Assembly (NCBI RefSeq): GCF_016722925.1
Contig: NZ_JAEQNC010000012.1
Coordinates: forward strand, 1 to 64,000
From: Phytoamicus setariae
Lineage (GTDB): Bacteria; Pseudomonadota; Alphaproteobacteria; Rhizobiales; Rhizobiaceae
DNA: 64,000 bases
Direction: 5' to 3'
The notes beneath the pieces are model-generated. The model was not told the DNA's origin. It did no database searches and was given only the letters and a program-made list of their open reading frames with translations. The translations under genes were made by a program, and so were the position numbers. This document shows positions 53,188 to 61,957 of the stretch, in pieces (position 1 is the stretch's first letter; every line of letters begins with the position of its first letter).

Positions 53188-54225
53188 TTAGGGAGTAATG
53201 ACTTTGAACACATCCGCATGATTGACGGACGCGTTCGTGGTCTTGCTGATGGCAGCCCAGTCGACGAGAGACTTGCCGGCGGCCAGCGGATCGATGATCT
53301 TGGAGCGATAGCCCGGAATGCCGTCCTTGGTGAGGTAGTAAAGGCTCATCTCGTAGACCGGCTTGTCGGTCGGATGACCATTCAGGTGGTCGTGAATGAT
53401 CGTCACACCGTATCCGCCCATCACCCAATGGCCGCCGGCCAGCATCGAAAGCTTGCCTTCGTCCAGGGCGCCGATCGCGGCTTCGGTAATGTCGATGCCG
53501 GCGAGCTTCATCTGGCCGGCGCGGCCGGCATTCTCGATTGAGACCACTGCACCGAGCAGCGGATCCGAACCCGCACCCCAGACGCCGTCGATATTGTCGA
53601 AGCGGGTGAGAAAGTCCTCCATGACCGTCTGGCCTTTTGCCAGCGTCCAGTCGGTGTACTGAACGTCGAGCAGCTTGACGTCGCTGTGCTCGGCAACGGC
53701 CTTCTTCATGCCGTCGTTGCGCGCTTCGGAGGTGGAGATGCCGGGGACGCCGCCGATGGAAACGAGGTTCTTGACACCATCCTTCTCGATCAGGTGTTTG
53801 GCGACATTGTAGCCAGCGGTCTCGTCATCAAGCTTGATGAACGCGAGATAGTTTGGCTTGGAGCCGACTTCGACGCCCGGATAGGTGTCCGTGACCACGA
53901 CGGGCACGCCAGCCTTGTCGAGCAGGTCGATCGCCTGGATGCCGAGCGGTTCGCTGAGCGGGGTCAGGATGACACCCTTGACGCCCGCATTGATCAGCGT
54001 TTCGATGTCGGAAAGCTGCTTGTCTTCACGCGATTGGGCGTCGGTGACAACGAGTTCGTAGCCATATGCCTCTGCGGCGCTCTTGGCGAAATTGACGTAA
54101 TCGACCCAGAACGCATCGTTGAGCGTGGTCATCGGCATGCCGATCTTCGGGCGATCGGCGGCTTCTGCGGTGAACGCAGCCAGGGTGCCAAGCACCAGGG
54201 CGGCAGCAAACTTCAATTTTTTCAT
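53188..54225 (-). CDS. periplasmic sugar/cyclitol-binding protein (MocB/RbsB-like)
   Basis: A 345-residue type I periplasmic binding protein. Residues 1-23 are a Sec signal (MKKLKFAAALVLGTLAAFTA) and GGGGA lies five bases upstream of the start. The fold has KIGMPMTTLNDAFWVDYVNF and ILTPLSEPLGIQAIDLLDKA, as in ribose- and rhizopine-binding proteins. It sits between the dehydrogenase gene and the ATPase gene and defines the imported ligand; an aminocyclitol or inositol derivative is inferred from the gene set. Confidence 0.9.
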   Translation of the reverse strand: MKKLKFAAALVLGTLAAFTAEAADRPKIGMPMTTLNDAFWVDYVNFAKSAAEAYGYELVVTDAQSREDKQLSDIETLINAGVKGVILTPLSEPLGIQAIDLLDKAGVPVVVTDTYPGVEVGSKPNYLAFIKLDDETAGYNVAKHLIEKDGVKNLVSIGGVPGISTSEARNDGMKKAVAEHSDVKLLDVQYTDWTLAKGQTVMEDFLTRFDNIDGVWGAGSDPLLGAVVSIENAGRAGQMKLAGIDITEAAIGALDEGKLSMLAGGHWVMGGYGVTIIHDHLNGHPTDKPVYEMSLYYLTKDGIPGYRSKIIDPLAAGKSLVDWAAISKTTNASVNHADVFKVITP

Positions 54226-54253
54226 TGTGTTCCCCTTTTCAGTTGTTTCGAAG

Positions 54254-55264
54254 TTAAAGCTCGATCCGGCGGCCCTCTGTCGCCGATTGGTAAACTGCCT
54301 CGACGATCTCGACGATCCTGCGCGCCTCGCGACCATCGACCGCAAGTGGTGCCTTGCCGTTGACGGCGTCGATGAAGTTGGCAACGGCGAAACCGACTGT
54401 GTCAGGCCATTCTGCCTTTGCGACCTCGACGCTCTGCCAGCTGCCGTCAGACCACTTGAGGAGATGCGGCTCGTCGGTGAATTTCTCGAAATGGGCTTCC
54501 AGACCCGGAATGCGGATGAGCGCATCGCGGGTTACCGCTTCGATCTGGTCGTCGAAGGCGCCCTTCGGTGCATGATAGCCAGCTTCGATGACCGCCCGGC
54601 CGCCGTCGCGGAATTCGAGTGTCACGATGCCGACATCTTCGCCGACACCGCGCGGATCGGCTGTGTCCAGCATGGCGGTCACGGCCTTGACCTCGCCCAT
54701 GATCGAGCGCGCCACATAAAAGCGGTGGAAGCCGGCATCGAACAACAGGCCGCCGCCGGTCAGGTCAGGGTCGGCACGCCAGCCGCCTAGCTTGCCGCCG
54801 ATGGCCAGCCGAAGCCTGAGGAGCGTCGGACGGGCAATGCGTCCAGCGGCGATTTCCTCGCGCAGCCAGCGGTGCGGTGGGTAGAACAGCTGGTTGTGGC
54901 TCGCGCCGAAGATCTTGCCGGTCTTGTCGGCAAGAGCGATGAGCGCATCGCATTCGACAGTCGTGACCGTAACCGGCTTTTCCACGAACACGTGCTTGCC
55001 GGCTTCCAGCGCCTTCAGGCAAAGCCCGGCATGGAATTTGTGCGGCACGCAGATGACGACGGCCTCGACGTCCGCATCGGCAATCAGTGCCTCAGCAGTG
55101 GCATAACCGCGTGCGCCGGTGGCTTCGGAGGTCTTGCTGACCAGTTCGGGATTGAAATCCGCGACCGCAAACAGTTTTGCGCCGCTGGCTGCCAGCACGC
55201 CGTTGACCTGGTGGCGGCCGACTTCGCCGAGACCGATCACGCCAACCTTCAATTCTTTCGTCAT
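54254..55264 (-). CDS. Gfo/Idh/MocA family dehydrogenase
   Basis: A 336-residue NAD(P)-dependent sugar or cyclitol dehydrogenase. The Rossmann motif is GVIGLGEVGRH (8-18), and FVEKPVTV near residue 92 is the family's EKP motif with its conserved Lys. The C-terminal beta-sheet domain contains DPDLTGGGLLFDAGFH with the catalytic Asp and His. It overlaps the isomerase gene by four bases. In rhizopine and inositol pathways this family oxidises a ring hydroxyl to a ketone, the step before transamination or ring opening. Confidence 0.92.
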   Translation of the reverse strand: MTKELKVGVIGLGEVGRHQVNGVLAASGAKLFAVADFNPELVSKTSEATGARGYATAEALIADADVEAVVICVPHKFHAGLCLKALEAGKHVFVEKPVTVTTVECDALIALADKTGKIFGASHNQLFYPPHRWLREEIAAGRIARPTLLRLRLAIGGKLGGWRADPDLTGGGLLFDAGFHRFYVARSIMGEVKAVTAMLDTADPRGVGEDVGIVTLEFRDGGRAVIEAGYHAPKGAFDDQIEAVTRDALIRIPGLEAHFEKFTDEPHLLKWSDGSWQSVEVAKAEWPDTVGFAVANFIDAVNGKAPLAVDGREARRIVEIVEAVYQSATEGRRIEL

Positions 55265-56166
55265 TTACGCAAACCTTCCGGCATGAATTCTTCGATGGCA
55301 CGCAGTTGCTGCATGCTCAGTTCCGACGCCCTGATCGGGTCGCCTTTCAAAATTGTTCGGTAGTATTGGTAGGCTTCGAACTCGACCGACATGAAGCCGC
55401 GGTATCCGGCCTTGTCGAGCGCCGCAAACATCGAACCCCAGTTGACCAGCCCCTCTCCGATGAGGGGGAAGATGAATTCCCGTCCCTCACGTCCGGGCAT
55501 TCCGGCGACGTCCTTGATATGGACATGGCGGATATAGGGCGCCAGTTCGCCGATGATCCAGCCCATGTCATCTCGCGCCAGCGCAAAATGGCTGGGATCG
55601 AAATTGATCGCGAAGGCCGGATGGTTTGCGAACCGGCGCAGCAAGACGCCGGTGCTGTGGAAATCATGAGCCAGCGTTCCCCAGCAGGGTTCGAGCGCCG
55701 CCTGCGATCCAACCGCCGCAAGGCCGTCGAGCAGTCGCTCATAGGCATCGAGCATGATAATCCAGGCACGGCCTTCGGTGAGAGCGGAGCCGACATCGAC
55801 ATGGCCCGCTTCCCAGCGGTTAGGGCCTGTCAGGACGTTGACGAGGTTGACCCCCGATGCGGCAGCCGCCGCAGCGGTGCGCACGGTCAGTTCGACGCGG
55901 GCTTTGAGTTCGTCCGCATCGAGGCACACCAGATCCTGCTGCACGGCGATCTCGGAAACCTCGAGCCCCTTGTTCCGGCTCATCGAGATGACGCCGGCGA
56001 GTTCGGCCTCGTTCATTCGACGCGGGTCGAAATGGGCAAGCGTCCATTCGACCGCGCCATAACCCTGCGCGGCCAGCGTTTCGGCCACCTTTTCAGCCCG
56101 CCAGCTCTCGTAATCGAGGCAGGCGAGGAAACCCCAGCGTTTGAAATCGTTCCCTTGGGTGCTCAT
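55261..56166 (-). CDS. sugar phosphate isomerase/epimerase TIM-barrel protein (MocC/IolE-like)
   Basis: A 301-residue xylose-isomerase-like TIM barrel. The metal ligands are Glu in ALEPCWG, Asp in NFDPSHF, His in RHVHIKDV and Glu in MSVEFEAY. IolE and MocC belong to this family and dehydrate or isomerise keto-inositols. It overlaps the aminotransferase stop by one base and the dehydrogenase start by four. Together with IolD it makes the inositol-type ring-opening sequence plausible. Confidence 0.9.
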   Translation of the reverse strand: MSTQGNDFKRWGFLACLDYESWRAEKVAETLAAQGYGAVEWTLAHFDPRRMNEAELAGVISMSRNKGLEVSEIAVQQDLVCLDADELKARVELTVRTAAAAAASGVNLVNVLTGPNRWEAGHVDVGSALTEGRAWIIMLDAYERLLDGLAAVGSQAALEPCWGTLAHDFHSTGVLLRRFANHPAFAINFDPSHFALARDDMGWIIGELAPYIRHVHIKDVAGMPGREGREFIFPLIGEGLVNWGSMFAALDKAGYRGFMSVEFEAYQYYRTILKGDPIRASELSMQQLRAIEEFMPEGLRK

Positions 56167-57506
56167 CAGTGCTTTGTCTCCAGGCGGGACTGGGCGGCGG
56201 CGATGGAACGCTCGAACCGGTCGAGCATTTCGTCGGCCTCGGCGCGGGTGGTGTTAACAGCAGGCTTGAGCTTGAGGACGTTGCCGAAATCGCCGAACAC
56301 CGGACCGCTCTTGCCGATCAGCAGGCGTTCGACTTCCAGCGCATGCTTCCAGACAAAGCCGGTCAACTCGTCAGCCGGCTCCTTGGAATCGCGGTCGAGA
56401 ACGAGTTCCACACCGATCATCAGGCCGAGACCGCGCACGTCGCCGATGATCGAATAGCGATCCTTCATCTCGTTGAGACGGCCCATGATGTGCGCACCGA
56501 TCTCGCGGGAGTTACGGCCGAGGTCTTCTTCTTCCATGACTTCGAGCATTGCATGGCTACCGGCGCAAACTGCCGGCGTGGCCATCAGGGTGAAACCGGC
56601 TTCCCAGCCGCGCAGCGAAGTGAAGCCTTCAGCGGCCACTACACCCGACAGCGGCATGCCGGCGCCAAATGCCTTGCCCATGATGATCAGGTCCGGCTCG
56701 ACTCCGAGGACGTTCGAAGCAAAGACATCGCCACAGCGGCAGAATGCGGTCTGCACTTCATCGGCGATCAGCGCCACGCCATTGCGGGTGCAGATGTCGC
56801 GGACGGCTTCGATATAGCCGTCCGGCATCGGGATCATGCCGCCGTTGGACTGGAACAGTTCGATGATGACGCCGGCCACCTTGGCATCCGGCTGATGCTT
56901 GATCGCGGTTTCCATGAAGCGCGCGCACAGCATGTCACAGGAGCCGGGCTTCAGGTCGAACGGACAACGGTAGCAATTGTAGTTCGGAACGCGGGTCTGG
57001 CGCGTCAGGTAGCGGTCCAGCCCTTCCTTCGAGCCTTCCAGCATCTTGGGGTAGGAATAGCTCAGCGCCAGAGTGCTGAAGGTGGTGCCGTGAAAGGCGC
57101 TGTAGAGCGACACGAACTCGGTGCCGCCCGTCGCGCGCATCGCAAGATGCATGGCGCCTTCGACGGCGTCGGCGCCGCTCAGCGCAAACAGCACGCTGCG
57201 CATGTTCTTGGGGGCATGCGAAAGCACCTTCTCGGCCAGTTTCGTGCGCTGCTCGTTTTCGAATACGGGGGTGACATATTCGATCTGGTCGAGCTGCGAC
57301 TTGATCGCTTCGATGACCTTCGGGTGGCGGTAGCCCAAATTGACCACCCACTCGCCGGAAACCGCGTCGAGATACTCGGTGCCTTCCTCGTCCCAGAAGC
57401 GCACGCCTTCGCCGCGAACGATGCGCAGGTCATAATGGCCCATCGGTTTGATGACGGAGGAAATGGTCGGCGATTTGGTGATCGGATTGTCTATTGCGTC
57501 GGACAT
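56166..57506 (-). CDS. class III aminotransferase
   Basis: A 446-residue PLP aminotransferase beginning MSDAIDNPIT (an ATG at 57518 adds four residues). Ser/Gly PLP contacts are in ALSGADAVEGA (108-118), Asp249 is in LIADEVQTAFCRCGD, and the lysine is Lys278 in IIMGKAFGAG. A Cys-rich insertion (YRCPFDLKPGSCDMLC, 179-194) marks a subgroup that includes 2-aminoethylphosphonate- and GABA-type enzymes. In an operon otherwise like inositol catabolism, it would remove or exchange an amino group on the ring, as expected for an aminocyclitol. Confidence 0.9.
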   Translation of the reverse strand: MSDAIDNPITKSPTISSVIKPMGHYDLRIVRGEGVRFWDEEGTEYLDAVSGEWVVNLGYRHPKVIEAIKSQLDQIEYVTPVFENEQRTKLAEKVLSHAPKNMRSVLFALSGADAVEGAMHLAMRATGGTEFVSLYSAFHGTTFSTLALSYSYPKMLEGSKEGLDRYLTRQTRVPNYNCYRCPFDLKPGSCDMLCARFMETAIKHQPDAKVAGVIIELFQSNGGMIPMPDGYIEAVRDICTRNGVALIADEVQTAFCRCGDVFASNVLGVEPDLIIMGKAFGAGMPLSGVVAAEGFTSLRGWEAGFTLMATPAVCAGSHAMLEVMEEEDLGRNSREIGAHIMGRLNEMKDRYSIIGDVRGLGLMIGVELVLDRDSKEPADELTGFVWKHALEVERLLIGKSGPVFGDFGNVLKLKPAVNTTRAEADEMLDRFERSIAAAQSRLETKH

Positions 57507-57549
57507 GACTGTTCTCATTCAAAATTCAGATTTGGTCGGGAACGGAAGA

Positions 57550-59421
57550 TCAGAGATAATGCCGTTGCAGTGCGTCGCGGCGGGTCTCGTATTTGCTTCT
57601 CAGCTCTTGCGCGGCGGTGTCCGCAGCCACTTCCGGCGGGGCGATGTCCCAGAAGCTGTGCTTGGTGCCCACAGACATCTTGCGTGGGTCGACTTCGATG
57701 ACCACGACGTTCAGGCCCGGATCGGCATCGGCAGCTGTGAGGGCGGCTTCCAGTTCCTCCGGCGTTGCCGCGCTGTGGACGCGGGCGCCAAGGCTGGCAG
57801 CGTTTTTGGCGATATCGATATCCATGTACGCGCCGTTCAGCTGCCCGGCATTGTCGCGACCACGGAATTCGGTGGAGAAGCTTGACCCGGTCGTCAGCTC
57901 CTGCAGGTCGCGGATGATCTGGTAGCCGTGGTTGACGAAGACGCAGACGGTCAACTTCAGGCGCTCGCGTGCCGCCACCAGCAGATCGCTCGGGTTCATC
58001 AGGTAGGTGCCGTCGCCGATGACGACATAGACGTTCTTTTCGCCACCCTGCACCAGGCCGATACCGGCCGGGATCTCATAGGTCATGCAGGAGAAGCCGA
58101 ACTCCAGGTGAATGCGCTTGTTTTCGCGCGTGTCCCATAGCTTGGCGACGTCGCCGGGCAGGCTGCCGGCTGCTCCGATCACATAGGAATCCGGACGTGC
58201 GGCGCGATTGACGATCGCCAGTGCCTGGGACTGCGTCATCATTTCCTTGGGCGTTGCCACCAGGGTCGGGGCGGCAAGCGAGGTCCAGCTTTCTGCGGCG
58301 TTTCGCATCTCGGAACGCCAATTGGACTGCCGCTCCACGCCAGCTGCGGCGGCAGCCTGGGAAAGTGCCTCGAGGCCGGCGCGGGCATCGGCGACGATGG
58401 GCTCGGCACCCAGCTTGGTCGTGTCGCGGCCAGTGATGTTGATGCTGGCGAACTTGACGTCAGGGTTCTGGAACAGGGTCTGCGAGCAGGTGACCACATC
58501 GGTCAGGCGCGTGCCGACAGCGAGCACCAGATCTGCCTTGGTGGCCAATTCGTTGGCAGCCAGATTTCCGGCGATGCCGACCGCGCCGAGGGCGTATTCG
58601 GATTCGCCCGGCATGGTGCTGCGTCCGGCAACCGTCTCAACGACCGGAATGCCGAAACGCTCGGCAAAAGCCAGCATTTCCCGCTCCGCTTCAGAATAGT
58701 AGACGCCGCCGCCACTGATGATCAGCGGCTTGCGGGCGGCCTTGAGAAGCTCGGCAACGCGGCCGACCTGTGCGGCTTCGGCCGCACGCCGTTCGACGTG
58801 CCAGACACGCTTTTCAAAGAACTCTTCCGGGAAGTAGGCAGCTTCGCCCTGCACGTCCTGGCAGATCGACAGCGTGACCGCTCCGGCTTCGGATGGCGAG
58901 GTCAGCACGCGAGCCGCCTCCATGAGAGACGGAATCAGTTGCTCCGGACGGGTGATCTTGTCGAAGAACACGCTGACAGCGCGCAGACCGTCGGAAACCG
59001 AAAGGTCATATTGCGGACTTTCGAGCTGCTGAAGCACGATGCCCTGTCGACGGTTCGCATAGTGGTCTGACGCCAGCACGAGGACTGGAACGCGCTGGAC
59101 CGTGGCGCTTGCAGCGCCCGTATACATGTTCGCTGTTCCGGGACCGATGGACGCCGTGCAGGCATAGGTCGAAAGCCGCCGCTGTACGCGGGCATAGGCG
59201 ATCGCCGTGTGTAGCATGCTCTGCTCGTGAAACGGCTGGTAAAAGGGAATGTCACCGCCGCATTCGGCGAACCCCTGGCCCAGGCCGGAGAGGTTTCCAT
59301 GCCCGAAGATACCGCAGGCGCCGCCGATCAGCGGACGTTGAACGCCGTCGCGCTCTGTCCACTGCGCTGCCAGAAAACGGGCGACTGCCTGGCCCGCCGT
59401 CAGTTTGATCCCCTTGCTCAT
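57550..59421 (-). CDS. iolD: 3D-(3,5/4)-trihydroxycyclohexane-1,2-dione acylhydrolase (ThDP enzyme)
   Basis: A 623-residue thiamine-diphosphate enzyme. The ThDP motif runs from GDGTYLMNPSDLL to VFVNHGYQ, and the N-terminal catalytic Glu region is FYQPFHEQSMLHTAIAYAR, typical of IolD. It opens the diketo-cyclohexane ring of degraded inositol to 5-deoxy-glucuronate. It is the first gene of the eight-gene operon, with a good promoter at 59458-59487. No iolB, iolC, iolJ or iolA is in the window, so the product must be finished by genes elsewhere. Confidence 0.9.
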   Translation of the reverse strand: MSKGIKLTAGQAVARFLAAQWTERDGVQRPLIGGACGIFGHGNLSGLGQGFAECGGDIPFYQPFHEQSMLHTAIAYARVQRRLSTYACTASIGPGTANMYTGAASATVQRVPVLVLASDHYANRRQGIVLQQLESPQYDLSVSDGLRAVSVFFDKITRPEQLIPSLMEAARVLTSPSEAGAVTLSICQDVQGEAAYFPEEFFEKRVWHVERRAAEAAQVGRVAELLKAARKPLIISGGGVYYSEAEREMLAFAERFGIPVVETVAGRSTMPGESEYALGAVGIAGNLAANELATKADLVLAVGTRLTDVVTCSQTLFQNPDVKFASINITGRDTTKLGAEPIVADARAGLEALSQAAAAAGVERQSNWRSEMRNAAESWTSLAAPTLVATPKEMMTQSQALAIVNRAARPDSYVIGAAGSLPGDVAKLWDTRENKRIHLEFGFSCMTYEIPAGIGLVQGGEKNVYVVIGDGTYLMNPSDLLVAARERLKLTVCVFVNHGYQIIRDLQELTTGSSFSTEFRGRDNAGQLNGAYMDIDIAKNAASLGARVHSAATPEELEAALTAADADPGLNVVVIEVDPRKMSVGTKHSFWDIAPPEVAADTAAQELRSKYETRRDALQRHYL

Positions 59422-59457
59422 GTCTCTTCGAACCCCCGCTATAAAATTTGATGGTTG

Positions 59458-59487
59458 ATCCTAATTATTGTCTTCTCATTTTGTCAA
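59458..59487 (-). promoter_or_regulatory. sigma70-type promoter of the iolD operon
   Basis: Minus-strand TTGACA (complement of 59482-59487), an 18-base spacer and TAGGAT (complement of 59458-59463), 36 bases before the start codon. Direct repeats of TCATCATA flank a TATAAT-like centre at about 59490-59511, a possible GntR binding region shared with the divergent oxidase gene. Confidence 0.6.
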
Positions 59488-59558
59488 GCTCATCATATAT
59501 AATTCATCATACAACTTGCGCAACGAATATGCATGAATTTCAAATGGAAGCGTTTTCG

Positions 59559-60986
59559 ATGGATCGATCAAGAGAGTTTGTTGATGCCCTTGTCCAGTCG
59601 TTTGCCCCAGCGGCATACACCCTGGATGAGCAGGATCGCCGATCCTATGAGGCTGACTGGCGCGGACTGATCGACGAGCCCGCAGTGGCTGTATTGCTGC
59701 CATCTTCCACGGTGGAAGTGGCCGAAATGGTGAAGCTGTGCGCACGGTTCGGCATGGCCATCGTGCCGCAGGGCGGTCGTACCGGATTGGTGGCTGGCGC
59801 TGTGCCGATCAAGGCTTTCGCGCAAGTCATCATCAGCATGCGCAGAATGAGCAAGATTCGCGGCATCGATTCGGTCAACAACACCATGGTGATCGAGGGC
59901 GGAGTGATTCTCCAGTCCGCCCAGGAAGCAGCGGCGGCAATCGATCGGCTGTTTCCGCTCAGCCTTGCCTCCGAAGGATCCTGCCACATTGGCGGCACCA
60001 TCGCGACCAATGCGGGTGGTATACAGGTTCTGTCCTACGGCTCGATGCGCCATCAGGTGCTTGGACTTGAAGTGGTGTTGCCGGATGGTCAGATCTGGGA
60101 TGGGTTGCGCAGTCTGCGCAAGGACAATACCGGGCTCGACCTGAAGCAACTGTTCATAGGTTCGGAGGGTATGTTCGGGATCATTACCGCGGCAACTGTG
60201 CGGTTGCTGCCGCGCCCCAAATGTACCTTGACGATGCTGGCCGCCATCGATTCGGCCGGACAGGCACTGGAGACTTTCGTAAAGGTCCAGAACCTTTGCG
60301 GCGCGGATCTGACATCCTGCGAGTACTTTACCTCTGGTGGTCTGGAAATGGTACTCGACCACCTTCCCGATAGCGTTGCGCCATTCCGCGAAAGCTACCC
60401 GGCCTATGTTCTGCTGGAAGTGGCGTCACTCGACAGTTCGGCCGACCTGCTCGGGCGGCTTGAGCCGATGCTGGCGGAACTGCTGGAAAACGAAACCATC
60501 AAGGACATGGTGGTTGCACAGAGCGAAGTCCAGCGCCTGGCCTTGTGGAAGTTGAGAGAGGGGATTTCCGAAGCGGAAAGGGCGATCGGTGGAGCAATAA
60601 AGCATGACATCGCAGTCCCTATTTCGTGCATACCAGACGTTATTACCAAAATCTCGGAGGGTTTACACGGCGTAGCGCCGGGTTGCAGACTCAACATTTT
60701 CGGACATCTTGGTGATGGCAATCTTCACGTAAATGTTGTACCGCCACAGGGTGTCGCGCTTTCGGAATTTTACTCACACGACAGGTGCGTAACGTCGTAT
60801 ATTGAGCGTACTGCCGTGGAAGCGGGAGGTACATTCAGCGCTGAGCATGGAATCGGACAGCTTCGCGTCGACTCTCTCGAGAAATATCGTGCGCCTGTCG
60901 AATTGGCACTAATGCGAACCATCAAGGATGCAATCGATCCCACATGGATGATGAACCCAGGAAAAGTCCTAAACCTCGCACGCTAG
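59559..60986 (+). CDS. FAD-binding oxidase of the GlcD/D-lactate dehydrogenase family
   Basis: A 475-residue flavoprotein. The FAD-binding PCMH domain includes VPQGGRTGLVAGAVP and GSCHIGGTIATNAGG, and the C-terminal FAD_oxidase_C domain contains HLGDGNLHVNV with the metal-binding His, and FSAEHGIGQLR. Members oxidise 2-hydroxy acids such as glycolate, D-lactate or 2-hydroxyglutarate. ATGs at 59529, 59544 and 59559 are in frame; 59559 has GGAAG eight bases upstream. It is divergent from iolD and overlaps the GntR gene. Confidence 0.88.
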   Translation: MDRSREFVDALVQSFAPAAYTLDEQDRRSYEADWRGLIDEPAVAVLLPSSTVEVAEMVKLCARFGMAIVPQGGRTGLVAGAVPIKAFAQVIISMRRMSKIRGIDSVNNTMVIEGGVILQSAQEAAAAIDRLFPLSLASEGSCHIGGTIATNAGGIQVLSYGSMRHQVLGLEVVLPDGQIWDGLRSLRKDNTGLDLKQLFIGSEGMFGIITAATVRLLPRPKCTLTMLAAIDSAGQALETFVKVQNLCGADLTSCEYFTSGGLEMVLDHLPDSVAPFRESYPAYVLLEVASLDSSADLLGRLEPMLAELLENETIKDMVVAQSEVQRLALWKLREGISEAERAIGGAIKHDIAVPISCIPDVITKISEGLHGVAPGCRLNIFGHLGDGNLHVNVVPPQGVALSEFYSHDRCVTSYIERTAVEAGGTFSAEHGIGQLRVDSLEKYRAPVELALMRTIKDAIDPTWMMNPGKVLNLAR

Positions 60987-61717
60987 ACCGACGTGGGGTT
61001 GCGCTGAAGATTCGGGCACGCCCGATCATCCGTCCTGTGCGACTGTCGGATCAGGTGCTCGAATCCCTGCGCAATGACATCCAGTCCGGGCGGACAGCGC
61101 CGGGCTCCCGACTGCCTACGGAAAAGGAGCTGACAGAGAGTTTCAACGTCAGCCGCACCGTTATTCGCGAAGCGATTTCGCGGCTTCAGACCGATGGACT
61201 GGTGATTGCCAAGCAGGGATCCGGCATCTACGTGGCCGACCCCATGGAAGTGACGCGGTCGTTTCGCCTCGGGCTGGAAGACAGCGAGCAGAAGACATCG
61301 ATCCGCGAAGTCTACGAGCTGCGCGTTGGGGTGGAAAGCGAAGCGGCAGCATTAGCAGCAATACGCCGGACGAAGACGGACCTCGCGCATTTGGAAAAAT
61401 CGCTCAAGGCACTGTCTGCCCCCAACGATTTCGATCGTGGGGTCGATGCCGACGTGACGTTTCACCGCCTTATAGCGCAGCTTTCCAAGAATGCGGCGAT
61501 CGTTCGTTTTCAGGAGTTTCTCGCATCCGTGCTGGCTGAGACGATCAAGGTCGCTCGCGGCAACTCCGCGCGCCAGGCCGGACTGGCCGAAACGGTTCTC
61601 GACGAGCACGTCAAGATCTTTGAGGCAATAGCCGCCGGTAACGCCGAAGAAGCAAGGCTTGCCGCACGCCACCACCTCGTCAAGGCACAGGAACGCCTGA
61701 ACCTTCATAAAAGCTGA
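60944..61717 (+). CDS. GntR family transcriptional regulator, FCD type
   Basis: A 257-residue regulator. The winged helix is in residues 35-100 (GSRLPTEKELTESFNVSRTV, GLVIAKQGSGIYVADP) and the FCD ligand domain follows (EVYELRVGVESEAAALAA, with His in VTFHRLIAQ and ARHHLVKA). Its ATG lies 43 bases inside the end of the oxidase gene, so the two are cotranscribed and probably coupled. It is the only regulator near the iolD operon and its likely controller. A start within the following 20 codons cannot be excluded. Confidence 0.88.
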   Translation: MDDEPRKSPKPRTLDRRGVALKIRARPIIRPVRLSDQVLESLRNDIQSGRTAPGSRLPTEKELTESFNVSRTVIREAISRLQTDGLVIAKQGSGIYVADPMEVTRSFRLGLEDSEQKTSIREVYELRVGVESEAAALAAIRRTKTDLAHLEKSLKALSAPNDFDRGVDADVTFHRLIAQLSKNAAIVRFQEFLASVLAETIKVARGNSARQAGLAETVLDEHVKIFEAIAAGNAEEARLAARHHLVKAQERLNLHKS

Positions 61718-61957
61718 GACTCTTGATCTTGGCAAGCAAGCGGAAAATACAGCCTGATCCGAGCAAACTGTGAGGGCGTCAGCAAATACATGTCACTCAT
61801 GACAAATCCTCCTGCCATGAGTGAATCAAAACGCACCGAATTCGAAAAAGAACTTCAATCAATAGGGCCTGAGCCTAAAAGTGTTCGCGACAGACTGCCT
61901 CGCAATCCAACCCCGGCACTCAACCGGCTTTTCGAGCCAGCAACCGATTCCGGCCAC

